A stretch of 64,000 nt of DNA from Methylonatrum sp040877625. Lineage in GTDB: Bacteria > Pseudomonadota > Gammaproteobacteria > Nitrococcales > Aquisalimonadaceae. A program made the position numbers and the translations under genes. The notes under the pieces were generated by a model. That model had not been told where the DNA came from. It ran no database searches and saw only the letters and a program-made list of their open reading frames with translations. This document shows positions 33,372 through 41,638 of this stretch, piece by piece. The stretch is taken from contig JBBDNK010000024.1 of the NCBI GenBank assembly GCA_040877625.1, forward strand, positions 1 through 64,000, written 5' to 3'. Each line of letters starts with the position of its first letter. Position 1 is the first letter of the stretch.

Positions 33372-35555
33372 ATGCCAGATAGCACCCACGCTCCGCAGAG
33401 CCCGCCGCCTCGCCTGCTTATCCTCGACGACGAACGGCTGATCGGAGAAACCATCCAGCGCATGGCGGAGTTCAGCGGCTTCGAAGCCCGCCACGTCTCC
33501 GACGCCGACGAATTCTTTGCGCTGCTCACTGCATGGGAACCGGACATCGTCGCACTCGATCTGATCATGCCGGGAATGGACGGCGTGGAGGTCATCCGAA
33601 GCCTGGCCGAGAAGGGGCTCAGCGCCCGGCTGATCATTACCAGCGGCGTAGGCAGCCGCGTCCTGGACGCGGCGAAACGCTCCGCCGTTGCCCACGGCCT
33701 GGACATCGCCGGCGTGCTGCCAAAACCGTTCTCGGCCGCCACGCTGCGTAATCTGCTGAACCAGGCACTGGAGCGGTTCCCGGGCGTCGCGCAAGCCCAT
33801 GCCGGTGGTCGCCGCACACCGCGGCGAAAACTCTCGGTACAGGACTTGCGCGAAGCGCTCGACAATCACCAGATTACGCTCGCCTATCAACCCAAGGTCC
33901 ATTGCCTCACCGGCACGCTGGTCGGCTTCGAAGCCCTGGCTCGCTGGCATCATCCCGTACTGGGCCACATCGGCCCCGACGTGTTCATACCGCTGGCCGA
34001 GGAGCACGGCCTGATCAGCCGGCTGACCAGCCAGATCAGCGATCTGGCCTTATCCTGGCTGGCGGAGCTCTCGTCCGCTGAAACCGCCCGGCGGACCAAC
34101 CGCCATACCCTGCAGCAAGCGCTGCTGTCACTGAATATATCGGCCACCTCGTTGAGCGACCAACAGCTGTTCGAGGACATAATCCGACGCTGCGAGCAGT
34201 TGAGTATCGCGCCGCAGCGGGTAGTACTGGAGCTGACCGAAAGCAGCGCCATGCAGGACGCGACAACCGCGCTGGACAACATGACCCGCTTGCGCCTGCA
34301 AGGCTTTCACCTGTCCATCGACGATTTCGGCACCGGCTATTCGTCAATGGTCCAGCTCGTCAAGCTGCCGTTCTCCGAGATCAAGGTCGACAAGGCGTTT
34401 GTCATGACGGCACTGCACTCCGAGGAGTCGCGGGCAATCGTACGCTCCGTGGTCGACCTCGGCCGCGGCCTGCGCCTTCACACCACGGCCGAAGGTGTCG
34501 AGAACGAGGCCACACTGGATTTTCTGCGTGAATTGGGCTGCGAATACGCGCAGGGATACGGGATCTCCCCTCCCCTGGCTCCGGACGCGGTCATTCCCTG
34601 GTATCTTGAACGCGAGACGCTCCGCGAGGAGCAACGCCTCACCGCCGCTCAGGGCACGGGACTGCTGGATACACCGCCGGAATCACGCTTTGATCGGGTC
34701 ACGCGCCTGACCAGAAGACTCTTTACGGTCCAGGCATCCATCATCACGCTGCTGGACCGCGATCGCCACTGGTTCAAGTCCCGGGAAGGGCTGGACATGG
34801 CGGAAGTTTCCCGCCAGTTTGCATTCTGCGATACGGCAATCGACGCCGACGGCGTGTTCGTGGTCCAGGACGCAAAAGCCGACCCTCGCTTCCGGGACAA
34901 TCCGCTGGTCACCGGGCCGCCATTCGTTCGCTTCTACGCCGGACATCATCTCTGCCTGACAGACGGTCAGAAAGTTGGCACCCTCTGCCTGATCGATGCC
35001 GCGCCCCGGGCGTTTTCCGCGCAGGACGAGAAACAGCTGATCGAACTCGCTCGCATGGCCGAACGCGAGCTCGCACACCGAGATGAAGAACAGCTCGACG
35101 AACAAACGGGCCTGCTCAATCGTGAGGCCTATCTTCAGCAGGCGCTTTCGACCATCGCATTCTGCCGCCAGACCGGGCTTGCAGCCTCGGTCATCTGCGT
35201 CAGGCTCATGGACCTGGCAATCGTCAATCAGCGCTTCGGCACGCTGGTCGGCGACGAACTCATTCGCAACCTCGGGGAACTGACCCGTCACGCCGCCAAC
35301 GGGGCTGACCTCGTGGGGCGCAGACGGGGCACGGAAACCGCCGTCATGCTGATAGACCCTGGAGAGGAGGTCGTCCTGGCCCTCTGTCAGCGGCTGCAGG
35401 CGGCCATCGAAGACTGGAATGCCAGACAAGCTCCCGGCGGTGCCCGGCTGTACTGCGAGATCGCCACAGCCCGTATCATGCCATCGGCGACTGGAACGCT
35501 GGACCAGATCATTCGAAACACCTGGACTCCGTTCGCATTCATACTTGATAGTTAA
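33372..35555 (+). CDS. REC-EAL-GAF protein with degenerate GGDEF: probable c-di-GMP phosphodiesterase
   Basis: A 727-aa protein. A receiver is at 1-125 (D63 in ALDLIMPGMD), an EAL domain at about 155-405 (GFEALARW, LELTES, IDDFGTGYSSM), a GAF domain at about 420-565 (PPESRFDRVTRLTRRLF, IDADGVFVVQDAKADPRF) and a GGDEF-like domain at about 575-727. The latter has GRRRGTETAVML where RxGGDEF is expected, so it should not make c-di-GMP. The EAL motifs look intact. Its stop TAA is inside the TTAA of a repeat element that begins at its end. Confidence 0.9.
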   Translation: MPDSTHAPQSPPPRLLILDDERLIGETIQRMAEFSGFEARHVSDADEFFALLTAWEPDIVALDLIMPGMDGVEVIRSLAEKGLSARLIITSGVGSRVLDAAKRSAVAHGLDIAGVLPKPFSAATLRNLLNQALERFPGVAQAHAGGRRTPRRKLSVQDLREALDNHQITLAYQPKVHCLTGTLVGFEALARWHHPVLGHIGPDVFIPLAEEHGLISRLTSQISDLALSWLAELSSAETARRTNRHTLQQALLSLNISATSLSDQQLFEDIIRRCEQLSIAPQRVVLELTESSAMQDATTALDNMTRLRLQGFHLSIDDFGTGYSSMVQLVKLPFSEIKVDKAFVMTALHSEESRAIVRSVVDLGRGLRLHTTAEGVENEATLDFLRELGCEYAQGYGISPPLAPDAVIPWYLERETLREEQRLTAAQGTGLLDTPPESRFDRVTRLTRRLFTVQASIITLLDRDRHWFKSREGLDMAEVSRQFAFCDTAIDADGVFVVQDAKADPRFRDNPLVTGPPFVRFYAGHHLCLTDGQKVGTLCLIDAAPRAFSAQDEKQLIELARMAERELAHRDEEQLDEQTGLLNREAYLQQALSTIAFCRQTGLAASVICVRLMDLAIVNQRFGTLVGDELIRNLGELTRHAANGADLVGRRRGTETAVMLIDPGEEVVLALCQRLQAAIEDWNARQAPGGARLYCEIATARIMPSATGTLDQIIRNTWTPFAFILDS

Positions 35556-35598
35556 GGAGACTCTGATCTATTCCCATGGGGCTCTGCGGAGCCATCCG
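35552..35598 (+). repeat. Solo end of the MITE-like repeat, longest copy (47 bp)
   Basis: Begins TTAAGGAGACTCTGATC and matches the left end of the 62.4-kb element for 47 bp with one mismatch noticed. The TTAA overlaps the stop codon of the preceding gene, and no matching inverted end was found nearby. Confidence 0.7.
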
Positions 35599-35652
35599 CA
35601 ACAATGACACCAGATGCGCCTGCTCACTGCCGTCGGGCAGCAGATCCAGATT

Positions 35653-36924
35653 TCAAAGAAATCGCAGCAGCGCCAGCGAGATGGCGGGAATATAAGTAAT
35701 AACGAGAAGCGCCAGAATAGCCACGATAAAGAAGGGCACGATACCGGCATAGAGTCTGGACAAGGGTAATTTCAACACCGCCTGGCCGACAAAAAGGTTG
35801 ATCCCGAATGGTGGCGTAAACGTTCCGATACTCAGATTCATGACCATGATGACGCCAAAATGCACGGGATCGACCCCGATCGCCGTAGCCAAGGGCATCA
35901 GCAACGGGGTAAACACCAGTATCGCGGATCCGGTATCCAGCATGCAGCCGACAATCAGCATCAACAGATTGATCGCCAGCAAAATCGCCCAGGGCGGGAT
36001 ATTGATATCGGTTATGGCACCGGTCAGCGCCTGCGGAACACCGTTGATGGTAAGCAGCCATCCGTAGACGCCGGCAACGGCGACGATAACGAAGATCTGC
36101 GCCGTCAGATACATCGAGCGCGACGCGGACTGGAAAATCTCCCGCCAGCCGATCTCCCGGTACAGAAGCCCAACCACCGCCAGCGCATAGACGCAGGCAA
36201 TCCCCGCGGCTTCGGTGGGCGAAAAGATGCCGGCGTAGATCCCCCCCAGCACCACGACCGGTGCCGCGATGGACCAGATGCCGTCACGCGTTGCCGCCAG
36301 AAACTCACGCAGGCTGAACGGCAGACCCTTGCCGAGACCGCTGCGCAGCGTGTACCACCAGATGTAGGCGCCAAAAAACGCAGCCAATACCAGGCCCGGC
36401 AAAATACCTGCCGCGAACAGCCTGACGATGGAGGTATCCGACGAAATACCGAACAGAATCAGGCCGATCGACGGTGGAATCAGATTGCTCATCGCCGCGG
36501 ACGACACCAGCAGCCCGGAAGAGAACTCCTCCGGGTAGCCCGCTTCCAGGATGCGGTCATGGGTGAGGCTGCCGATGGCCGCGACGGTCGCCGCCGTCGA
36601 GCCGGAAATGGCGCCGAACACCACCGTTGTGCCCAGCGCCGTAAATGGCAGTGATCCGCGCACGCTGCCCACTACCGAATTGACCCACCGAATCAGGCGC
36701 CGGGACACCCCGCCGCGGCCCATCAGGTCGCCTGCGAAAATGAAAAACGGTACCGCCAGCAAGGCGAACTTATCGATGCTGCTGAACATCACCTGATGCA
36801 GAGCCGCCGCCGGCACGATGCCGAAAAGGACCACCACCGCGGCGGCCGTGACCAGCAACACGAGAAAGAACGGGAACCCCAGGATCATCAGCGCCACGGG
36901 CAATAACACCATCGTGGCGATCAT
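35653..36924 (-). CDS. dctM: TRAP transporter large permease (DctM), third TRAP operon
   Basis: A 423-aa DctM subunit with about 12 hydrophobic segments. Signatures are GAISGSTAATVAAIGSLTHDRI, NLIPPSIGLILFG and FTPPFGINLFVGQAVLKLP. It forms the sodium-driven channel of the TRAP system. It overlaps the DctQ gene by ATGA and is the last gene of the operon hydrolase, CDGSH, cupin, dctP, dctQ, dctM. Confidence 0.95.
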   Translation of the reverse strand: MIATMVLLPVALMILGFPFFLVLLVTAAAVVVLFGIVPAAALHQVMFSSIDKFALLAVPFFIFAGDLMGRGGVSRRLIRWVNSVVGSVRGSLPFTALGTTVVFGAISGSTAATVAAIGSLTHDRILEAGYPEEFSSGLLVSSAAMSNLIPPSIGLILFGISSDTSIVRLFAAGILPGLVLAAFFGAYIWWYTLRSGLGKGLPFSLREFLAATRDGIWSIAAPVVVLGGIYAGIFSPTEAAGIACVYALAVVGLLYREIGWREIFQSASRSMYLTAQIFVIVAVAGVYGWLLTINGVPQALTGAITDINIPPWAILLAINLLMLIVGCMLDTGSAILVFTPLLMPLATAIGVDPVHFGVIMVMNLSIGTFTPPFGINLFVGQAVLKLPLSRLYAGIVPFFIVAILALLVITYIPAISLALLRFL

Positions 36925-37418
36925 GGTCTGTCGCCCCCGCGGGCCATGGCGGCGGCGTGCGCTTTCAACTGCGTGCGCATGCCTATCACGGCAGCGCAGG
37001 AGATCAATGTGAAACCGATAAGCAAAGCCGAATGAGGAATCACAAGCGGCACCTTCGATGACGCACTGACCGCGCCCGTATCAAAAAACAGGCGCACGAC
37101 GGTCCAGGATTGAGCGGCGGTAAAGAGGCAGCAGATCGCCAGCACAGCAGTGATAACAACATGCAGTGCAATACGGGGCTTGCCACGGAGCCCGGCCGAG
37201 AACAGATCCATGGAAAGATGCTCGCCCTTGTAGGCAACCGCGATCATGCCGATGAACACGCCCCATATCGTCAGATACACCATCACTTCCTCGGCCCAGA
37301 ATATCGGGCTGCCGAACAGGTACCTGCCCATGATATTGGCACCGTTGAGCGCCACACTGACCAGCATGAGCACTCCGATAACCGCCATCGGAATCGTCGA
37401 TAGCAACCAGCGCGACAT
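36921..37418 (-). CDS. dctQ: TRAP transporter small permease (DctQ), third TRAP operon
   Basis: A 165-aa protein with four hydrophobic segments and the DctQ features FWAEEVMVYLTIWGVFIGMI and KGEHLSMDLF. It pairs with the DctM at 35653-36924. A hairpin-bearing 65-bp gap separates it from dctP. Confidence 0.93.
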   Translation of the reverse strand: MSRWLLSTIPMAVIGVLMLVSVALNGANIMGRYLFGSPIFWAEEVMVYLTIWGVFIGMIAVAYKGEHLSMDLFSAGLRGKPRIALHVVITAVLAICCLFTAAQSWTVVRLFFDTGAVSASSKVPLVIPHSALLIGFTLISCAAVIGMRTQLKAHAAAMARGGDRP

Positions 37419-37438
37419 CGGTCATCTCCCGCGATGCG

Positions 37439-37466
37439 AGCCGGATCGCCGCGAACCGATCCGGCT
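37439..37466 (-). promoter_or_regulatory. Intercistronic hairpin between dctP and dctQ (third TRAP operon)
   Basis: A perfect 10-bp stem (AGCCGGATCG and CGATCCGGCT) with an 8-nt loop. No T-run follows on the minus strand, so it is not a full terminator. Hairpins after binding-protein genes commonly stabilise the upstream mRNA and reduce permease expression. Confidence 0.6.
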
Positions 37467-37483
37467 GCACTTTTGACCCAACG

Positions 37484-38485
37484 TTATTGGCCCGCCGCCA
37501 CGAGACGCCGGTAGAACGCATTCACCTCCGCATTGCCGCTCGTTACCTCTTCGCCGATTCCACTGAACAGCTCCTGCATTCTGGCCAGATCCGAATCGCT
37601 GAAGCGGAGCCATTCCCCACCCATCTCGACCCAGCGCGTGCGCATGACCTCATCCAGCCGACGCGACTCCGCCATCATTCTCGACTGTATATTTCGCCCC
37701 TCCTCGATCACAATCCGGCGCAGGTCTTCAGGCAGTTTGTTCAAAAATGCGCTGCTCACCGCGGCGATCGATACGATCATGGTGTCGTTCGAAGCGGTCA
37801 GATAGCGGTTGATTTCATTGAAGCCGAAATTGACATAGATGGCGGTGGCGCTCTGCGTGCCGTCGATAACCCCCTGCTGCAGACCGGGAACGACTTCCGC
37901 GAGATCCATGGGAATGGCCGTTCCACCCAACTGCCGCATTTTTGCACGCTCCGCCGCCGTGGCGTTGACGCGGAACTTCTTGCCCTCAAAATCGGCCAGC
38001 GAGCGTACCGGCTGCCGGCCAAAATAGTTTGCCGCGGCAAACGTATAGACCGAAACTATCCGCATATTCTTGTCGGAGCCAAGTGAAAGAACCTCCTTAT
38101 TGATCTCAGGATCCAGCAGAACCTGTTCCGCATGCTCCATGCTGTTGAAGAGCAGAGGAATGCTGAACACCCCGAAGCGGGGATCCACTCCCGCGAAAAA
38201 ATCCGCCGGGCTGGTGAAAGCCTCAATCGTGCCGAGCTGTACGCCCTGAATCTGGCTGGCAATCGTCCCTAACTGATTGCGCGGAAATAACTCCACCTCG
38301 ATACGCCCATTGGACCTGGCTTCAATGCCCTCCTTCATCCAGGTTCCCCATTGGTGCTGTATATCACCCATGGTGGCAAACCCGATTTTCATCGTGTAAT
38401 CGGCCGCCGAGGCAGGAACCATGACAATCGCAATTAACGCCGTTGCAAGTACGAAACACTGTGTGAGTTTCATGATGGATTTCAT
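37484..38485 (-). CDS. dctP: TRAP substrate-binding protein (DctP), third TRAP operon
   Basis: A 333-aa periplasmic protein; the ATG at 38485 (MKSIMKLTQC) has AGGAG upstream and a signal peptide to about residue 27 (VMVPASAADY). Family motifs include GRIEVELFPRNQLG, YTFAAANYFGRQPVRSLADFEGKKFRV and QQGVIDGTQSATAIYVNFGF. It captures an organic acid for the DctQM pair downstream. The arginine that binds the carboxylate is expected in the RVNATAAERAK segment. Confidence 0.92.
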   Translation of the reverse strand: MKSIMKLTQCFVLATALIAIVMVPASAADYTMKIGFATMGDIQHQWGTWMKEGIEARSNGRIEVELFPRNQLGTIASQIQGVQLGTIEAFTSPADFFAGVDPRFGVFSIPLLFNSMEHAEQVLLDPEINKEVLSLGSDKNMRIVSVYTFAAANYFGRQPVRSLADFEGKKFRVNATAAERAKMRQLGGTAIPMDLAEVVPGLQQGVIDGTQSATAIYVNFGFNEINRYLTASNDTMIVSIAAVSSAFLNKLPEDLRRIVIEEGRNIQSRMMAESRRLDEVMRTRWVEMGGEWLRFSDSDLARMQELFSGIGEEVTSGNAEVNAFYRRLVAAGQ

Positions 38486-38538
38486 TTGCTCTCTCCTTTG
38501 CAATTCATATTATTGTTGTAATCTTTCCTGCTTCTACA

Positions 38539-39222
38539 TTACCAAACGAGGTCACCCTCGCGAATCAGCATCAAACAACCGTCCTTCTCGGTGTACGGTG
38601 CATGCGGAACACCAATCGGCATGCGAAACCAGGCGCCCGGCTCATAGGTGGCGTATTCATCCTTCAGGCAACCCTCGACCACCAGGGTTTCCTCGCCCAT
38701 GGCGTGGTCATGGGACGGTATCCTGCGGTCAGGGTGAACGCGCCCGAAGCGAGAGGTCTCAATACCGTGCATATCCCGGTACAGATGCAGAACGGTGGCG
38801 CCGCGATGCGGAAAATCCACCCATTCCGCGGTTGCGGTATCGACAACCGAGCGCTCCTTGTCCGTGGGCCGAATCGGTTCCCGGCGCTTCACGTAAAGGA
38901 TGCATCCCTCCGCACTGGATATCTGAATGGTGGTTCCTGGAGAATTACGCACGAACGTGTAACGGCCGTACGCGCTTAAACCATCCGAACAGCTACCCTC
39001 AAGCACGAAAACATCGACTCGATGCGTCAGCTCCTCTTTCGGCAGACTTGCGCCGGGAGCCAGTTTCAGCAAAGACGTCTCCCTGCCCTTGCGCGGATCC
39101 GTGACCCGCTCGAGCACCTTTTCCTCAACACCGGGGTGCTCGGTCGACGCCCATGGCATGTCTCGAGTCTGAAGGTTCACAACCGTGTTGGGGTCACCAT
39201 TCACATCGGGTCTGGCATTCAT
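38539..39222 (-). CDS. Double-cupin protein
   Basis: A 227-aa protein; the ATG at 39222 (MNARPDVNG) has GGAGGAGGG upstream, and a longer in-frame start is poorly supported. Two cupin repeats can be seen: KLAPGASLPKEELTHRVDVFVLEG and VHPDRRIPSHDHAMGEETLVVEG. The second has His residues in SHDHAMGEE typical of a metal-binding cupin; the first has only H in LTHRVD. ChrR-type double cupins act as dioxygenases or anti-sigma partners. Between the CDGSH gene and dctP, an oxygenase or isomerase role for the imported substrate is likely. Confidence 0.8.
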   Translation of the reverse strand: MNARPDVNGDPNTVVNLQTRDMPWASTEHPGVEEKVLERVTDPRKGRETSLLKLAPGASLPKEELTHRVDVFVLEGSCSDGLSAYGRYTFVRNSPGTTIQISSAEGCILYVKRREPIRPTDKERSVVDTATAEWVDFPHRGATVLHLYRDMHGIETSRFGRVHPDRRIPSHDHAMGEETLVVEGCLKDEYATYEPGAWFRMPIGVPHAPYTEKDGCLMLIREGDLVW

Positions 39223-39247
39223 GACGCCCTCCTCCCAATCAAAAAAG

Positions 39248-39529
39248 CTAAAGCTTTTCATGCGTAGAGTCACAAAACGGCAGCCTGGCCGAGCGCTTGC
39301 ATCCGCAAAGCAATACCGTGCGGTCCTTTTCCTGCGTCCAGATCACCGGTTTGATACCGGCTTTGGAGGAGGTATGCGAACCATCACAAAACGGCTGGTA
39401 TTTACTCAGGCCACAAGCGCAGAACGCATAGCGATAGCCTGCCAACAGTTCGATGCGAAAAGGCGTTGTGGATGCAATGACGGGCTCTTCGGTGGACTCG
39501 CTGATTCCAACTACAGGCTTTTCTGTCAT
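39248..39529 (-). CDS. CDGSH iron-sulfur domain protein
   Basis: A 93-aa protein with two CDGSH motifs: FCACGLSKYQPFCDGSH (about 36-52) and LCGCKRSARLPFCDSTH (about 73-89), each with three Cys and one His for a 2Fe-2S cluster. Small double-CDGSH proteins are redox or cluster-transfer proteins. It lies between a hydrolase and a cupin in the TRAP operon, which suggests it feeds electrons or iron to the cupin. Confidence 0.88.
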   Translation of the reverse strand: MTEKPVVGISESTEEPVIASTTPFRIELLAGYRYAFCACGLSKYQPFCDGSHTSSKAGIKPVIWTQEKDRTVLLCGCKRSARLPFCDSTHEKL

Positions 39530-39570
39530 TGTTTACTCCGTAGTTAAATCGTGAATCTGTCTTTGTCTCG

Positions 39571-39592
39571 TTAAGAAGACTCTGATTCATTC
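39571..39592 (+). repeat. Solo end of the MITE-like repeat, diverged (TTAA + GAAGACTCTGATTCATTC)
   Basis: Matches the element end with a few changes. The stop triplet of the minus-strand hydrolase (39587-39589) is inside it. Confidence 0.6.
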
Positions 39593-40444
39593 ACGCGACC
39601 GCCCTCGCGGCTCGGATAGAAAATCGGTCACCAGGCGGGTAAAACGCGCCGCGTGTTCAATCTGCGTCCAGTGACCACAGCGGCCGAACACATGCAATTG
39701 CGAGCGCGCTATCCAGCTCGATAGCGTCAGCGAGGTCGACAATGGAATGACCTGGTCATCGCGACCGTGAATAACCAGCGTTTCATTGCCCAGATCCCGG
39801 ATATCCGCTTCCCTGCTGGCAAGCGCGTCGATGCCATGCTGACGAGGTGCGGGAAACATGGAAGAGAATGCCTCCTGGAAACCGGGCTGAATGCTGGCCT
39901 TGTAACGGAGTTCGGCCAGTTCATCGTTTACCAGGCCGCGATCGTATGCAAAATAGTCGAGCAGTCTGCGCATGTTCGCGATCGAAGGCGTGTAACCCCA
40001 GACCGCATCGAGCCCGGGCGTAAGTTCGAACGGAACACCCACGCTGCCCATCAGCACAAGCCGATCGACCCGCCGCGGATGCCTGATCGCGGTTGCCAGC
40101 GCCAGCGCGCCACCGAAGGAATTGCCGACGATGTCGGCACTGTCGAGTTCCAGGGCGTCGAGCAACCCGATCAGCTGATCGACCCAGGTATCAAGGCTGT
40201 AATTGACGCCGGCAGGCCGTTCACTGAAGCCGAAGCCGACCATGTCGGGCGCAAGCACGCGGAAGTGCTCGGCCAGCACGGGGATGGTGAGTCGCCAGTT
40301 GGCCCAGGCGCTGACCCCCGGACCTGATCCGTGGATGAGCACGACCGGCCGGCCCTGCCCAAGATCATGGCAATTCACGGAACGACCGTTTACCGACAGC
40401 GTGCTGCCAATCTCCGGATTTTGCGTGGGCGCCAAGGCTGCCAC
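39587..40444 (-). CDS. Alpha/beta-fold hydrolase, third TRAP operon
   Basis: A 285-aa hydrolase with nucleophile S109 in VGNSFGGALALA, acid in VIHGRDDQVIP and histidine in GRCGHWTQIE. The HGSGPGVSAWANWR oxyanion region is typical of meta-cleavage-product hydrolases of aromatic pathways. It uses a GTG start. It is first in the third TRAP operon. The last residues and stop are supplied by a repeat-element end, so the C-terminus may have been changed by insertion. Confidence 0.9.
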   Translation of the reverse strand: MAALAPTQNPEIGSTLSVNGRSVNCHDLGQGRPVVLIHGSGPGVSAWANWRLTIPVLAEHFRVLAPDMVGFGFSERPAGVNYSLDTWVDQLIGLLDALELDSADIVGNSFGGALALATAIRHPRRVDRLVLMGSVGVPFELTPGLDAVWGYTPSIANMRRLLDYFAYDRGLVNDELAELRYKASIQPGFQEAFSSMFPAPRQHGIDALASREADIRDLGNETLVIHGRDDQVIPLSTSLTLSSWIARSQLHVFGRCGHWTQIEHAARFTRLVTDFLSEPRGRSRE

Positions 40445-40601
40445 CTATGCTCCGCCATTCCGGACGCGACAAATCGCTAGCTCCGGCGTTTATTTTTATT
40501 CGAGATTTATAGTTATTGTATATTTTTAAAACTAGATCGTGGAGTTGATGCTGTCAACACAATTCGGAGAAGGGGCAGCTTGCGAGCACAATCCCGTGAG
40601 A

Positions 40602-40835
40602 CTAGACGTGATCCGCCACCTGCCGCACACCGGCACTTCGCGCGCAGTGCGCACAACAATAAAATGTATCCCCTGCCTCCATGCCATGGCCGATGATTCG
40701 GCAACCGCAGTGATCGCAGACGGGGGCCAGCTTCTGGATTGCGCATTCAAAGCAGTCAAACACATGCTGGCCGCCACCGGCGGTGATGTTCATGGAGAGG
40801 TGATAATCGTTCCCGCACACTTCACAGGTCGCCAT
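40602..40835 (-). CDS. Small cysteine-rich zinc-ribbon protein
   Basis: A 77-aa protein; the ATG at 40835 (MATCEVCGND) has GAGGAG upstream. It has four Cys pairs: CEVC, CFEC, CDHCGC and CCAHC, suggesting two zinc sites or a metallothionein-like fold. The FDCFECAIQKLAPVCDHCGCRI region is typical of a widespread uncharacterised proteobacterial family. It is alone between the hydrolase and the YbaK-like gene and no function can be assigned. Confidence 0.7.
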   Translation of the reverse strand: MATCEVCGNDYHLSMNITAGGGQHVFDCFECAIQKLAPVCDHCGCRIIGHGMEAGDTFYCCAHCARSAGVRQVADHV

Positions 40836-41118
40836 GGTCTGCTCCTCTACTCGTGGATTGCAACCGGCTGCATGGGTCAATGGAACCATGATAGTTCAAC
40901 CATGACGCCGTCGATCTTATGCTGGAGACCAATAATTACCGGCCCGAACGAACAATAATTCCGACCTCTCAGGCTGTCCGACTGTGGCGGACCGACCTAA
41001 AGTTAGTTGCTATCAGGACAGGCTGACTCCATCGTTGATCCCGTTTGACGCGATTGCGGACGATGGAGCACAGCGTGGAGGCTTCCCAGCGCAGGATATT
41101 ATCCAGAGGAGATCGATC

Positions 41119-41574
41119 ATGATCGCCCCACGACTCAAGGAATTGCTGGACCAGAACGGTGTCAGCTATCACCGCATTTCACATCCCGACACGTATCATG
41201 CCCATAGCACGGCCACGGCGACCCATGTGCCGTCCCGTCAGTTTGCCAAGACGGTCATCGTCAAGGCCGACAAGCGTCTGTGCATGGTCGTGCTTCCTGC
41301 CTCGGACAGAATCCACTTGCAGGACCTGCGCGCCGGAATTGGAGCACATGCTCTGGAACTGGCAACCGAGCGGGAGATTCGAGACGTCATTAGCGATTGC
41401 GAAGTCGGTGCGATGCCGCCTTTCGGAGACTTCTATGGCATGGAGGTGTTCGTCAGCCCTCATCTGCGGGAGGACGAGGATATCGTCTTTAATGGCGGCA
41501 CCCACAACGAGGCGGTGCGGATGCATTACCGCGACTACGAGCGCCTGGCGCATCCGAATCCGATGAGGATGTAA
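41119..41574 (+). CDS. YbaK/EbsC-domain aminoacyl-tRNA deacylase-like protein
   Basis: A 151-aa single-domain protein related to the editing domain of prolyl-tRNA synthetase; members hydrolyse mischarged tRNAs. The start at 41119 has GAGGAGA upstream. Features are the HAHSTATATHVPSRQFAKTVIVKADKR region with the catalytic-lysine segment KTVIVKAD, and the late SDCEVGAMPPFGDFYGMEVFV. An open frame extends upstream to 40984 but lacks a site. Confidence 0.88.
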   Translation: MIAPRLKELLDQNGVSYHRISHPDTYHAHSTATATHVPSRQFAKTVIVKADKRLCMVVLPASDRIHLQDLRAGIGAHALELATEREIRDVISDCEVGAMPPFGDFYGMEVFVSPHLREDEDIVFNGGTHNEAVRMHYRDYERLAHPNPMRM

Positions 41575-41638
41575 TTCGGCATGCGTTGCGCAAAGGCGTT
41601 ACCGGCGCCCCGCAGCGACTTGATCGATCCTGACCACG

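Noticed and set aside
33372..35555. Active diguanylate cyclase in the REC-EAL-GAF protein
   Set aside because: The GGDEF motif is replaced by GTET, so only the phosphodiesterase side is supported.
38421..39104. 227-codon plus-strand frame
   Set aside because: It is antisense to the start of dctP and to the cupin gene, and its product is low-complexity, with Arg, Pro and Ser bias.
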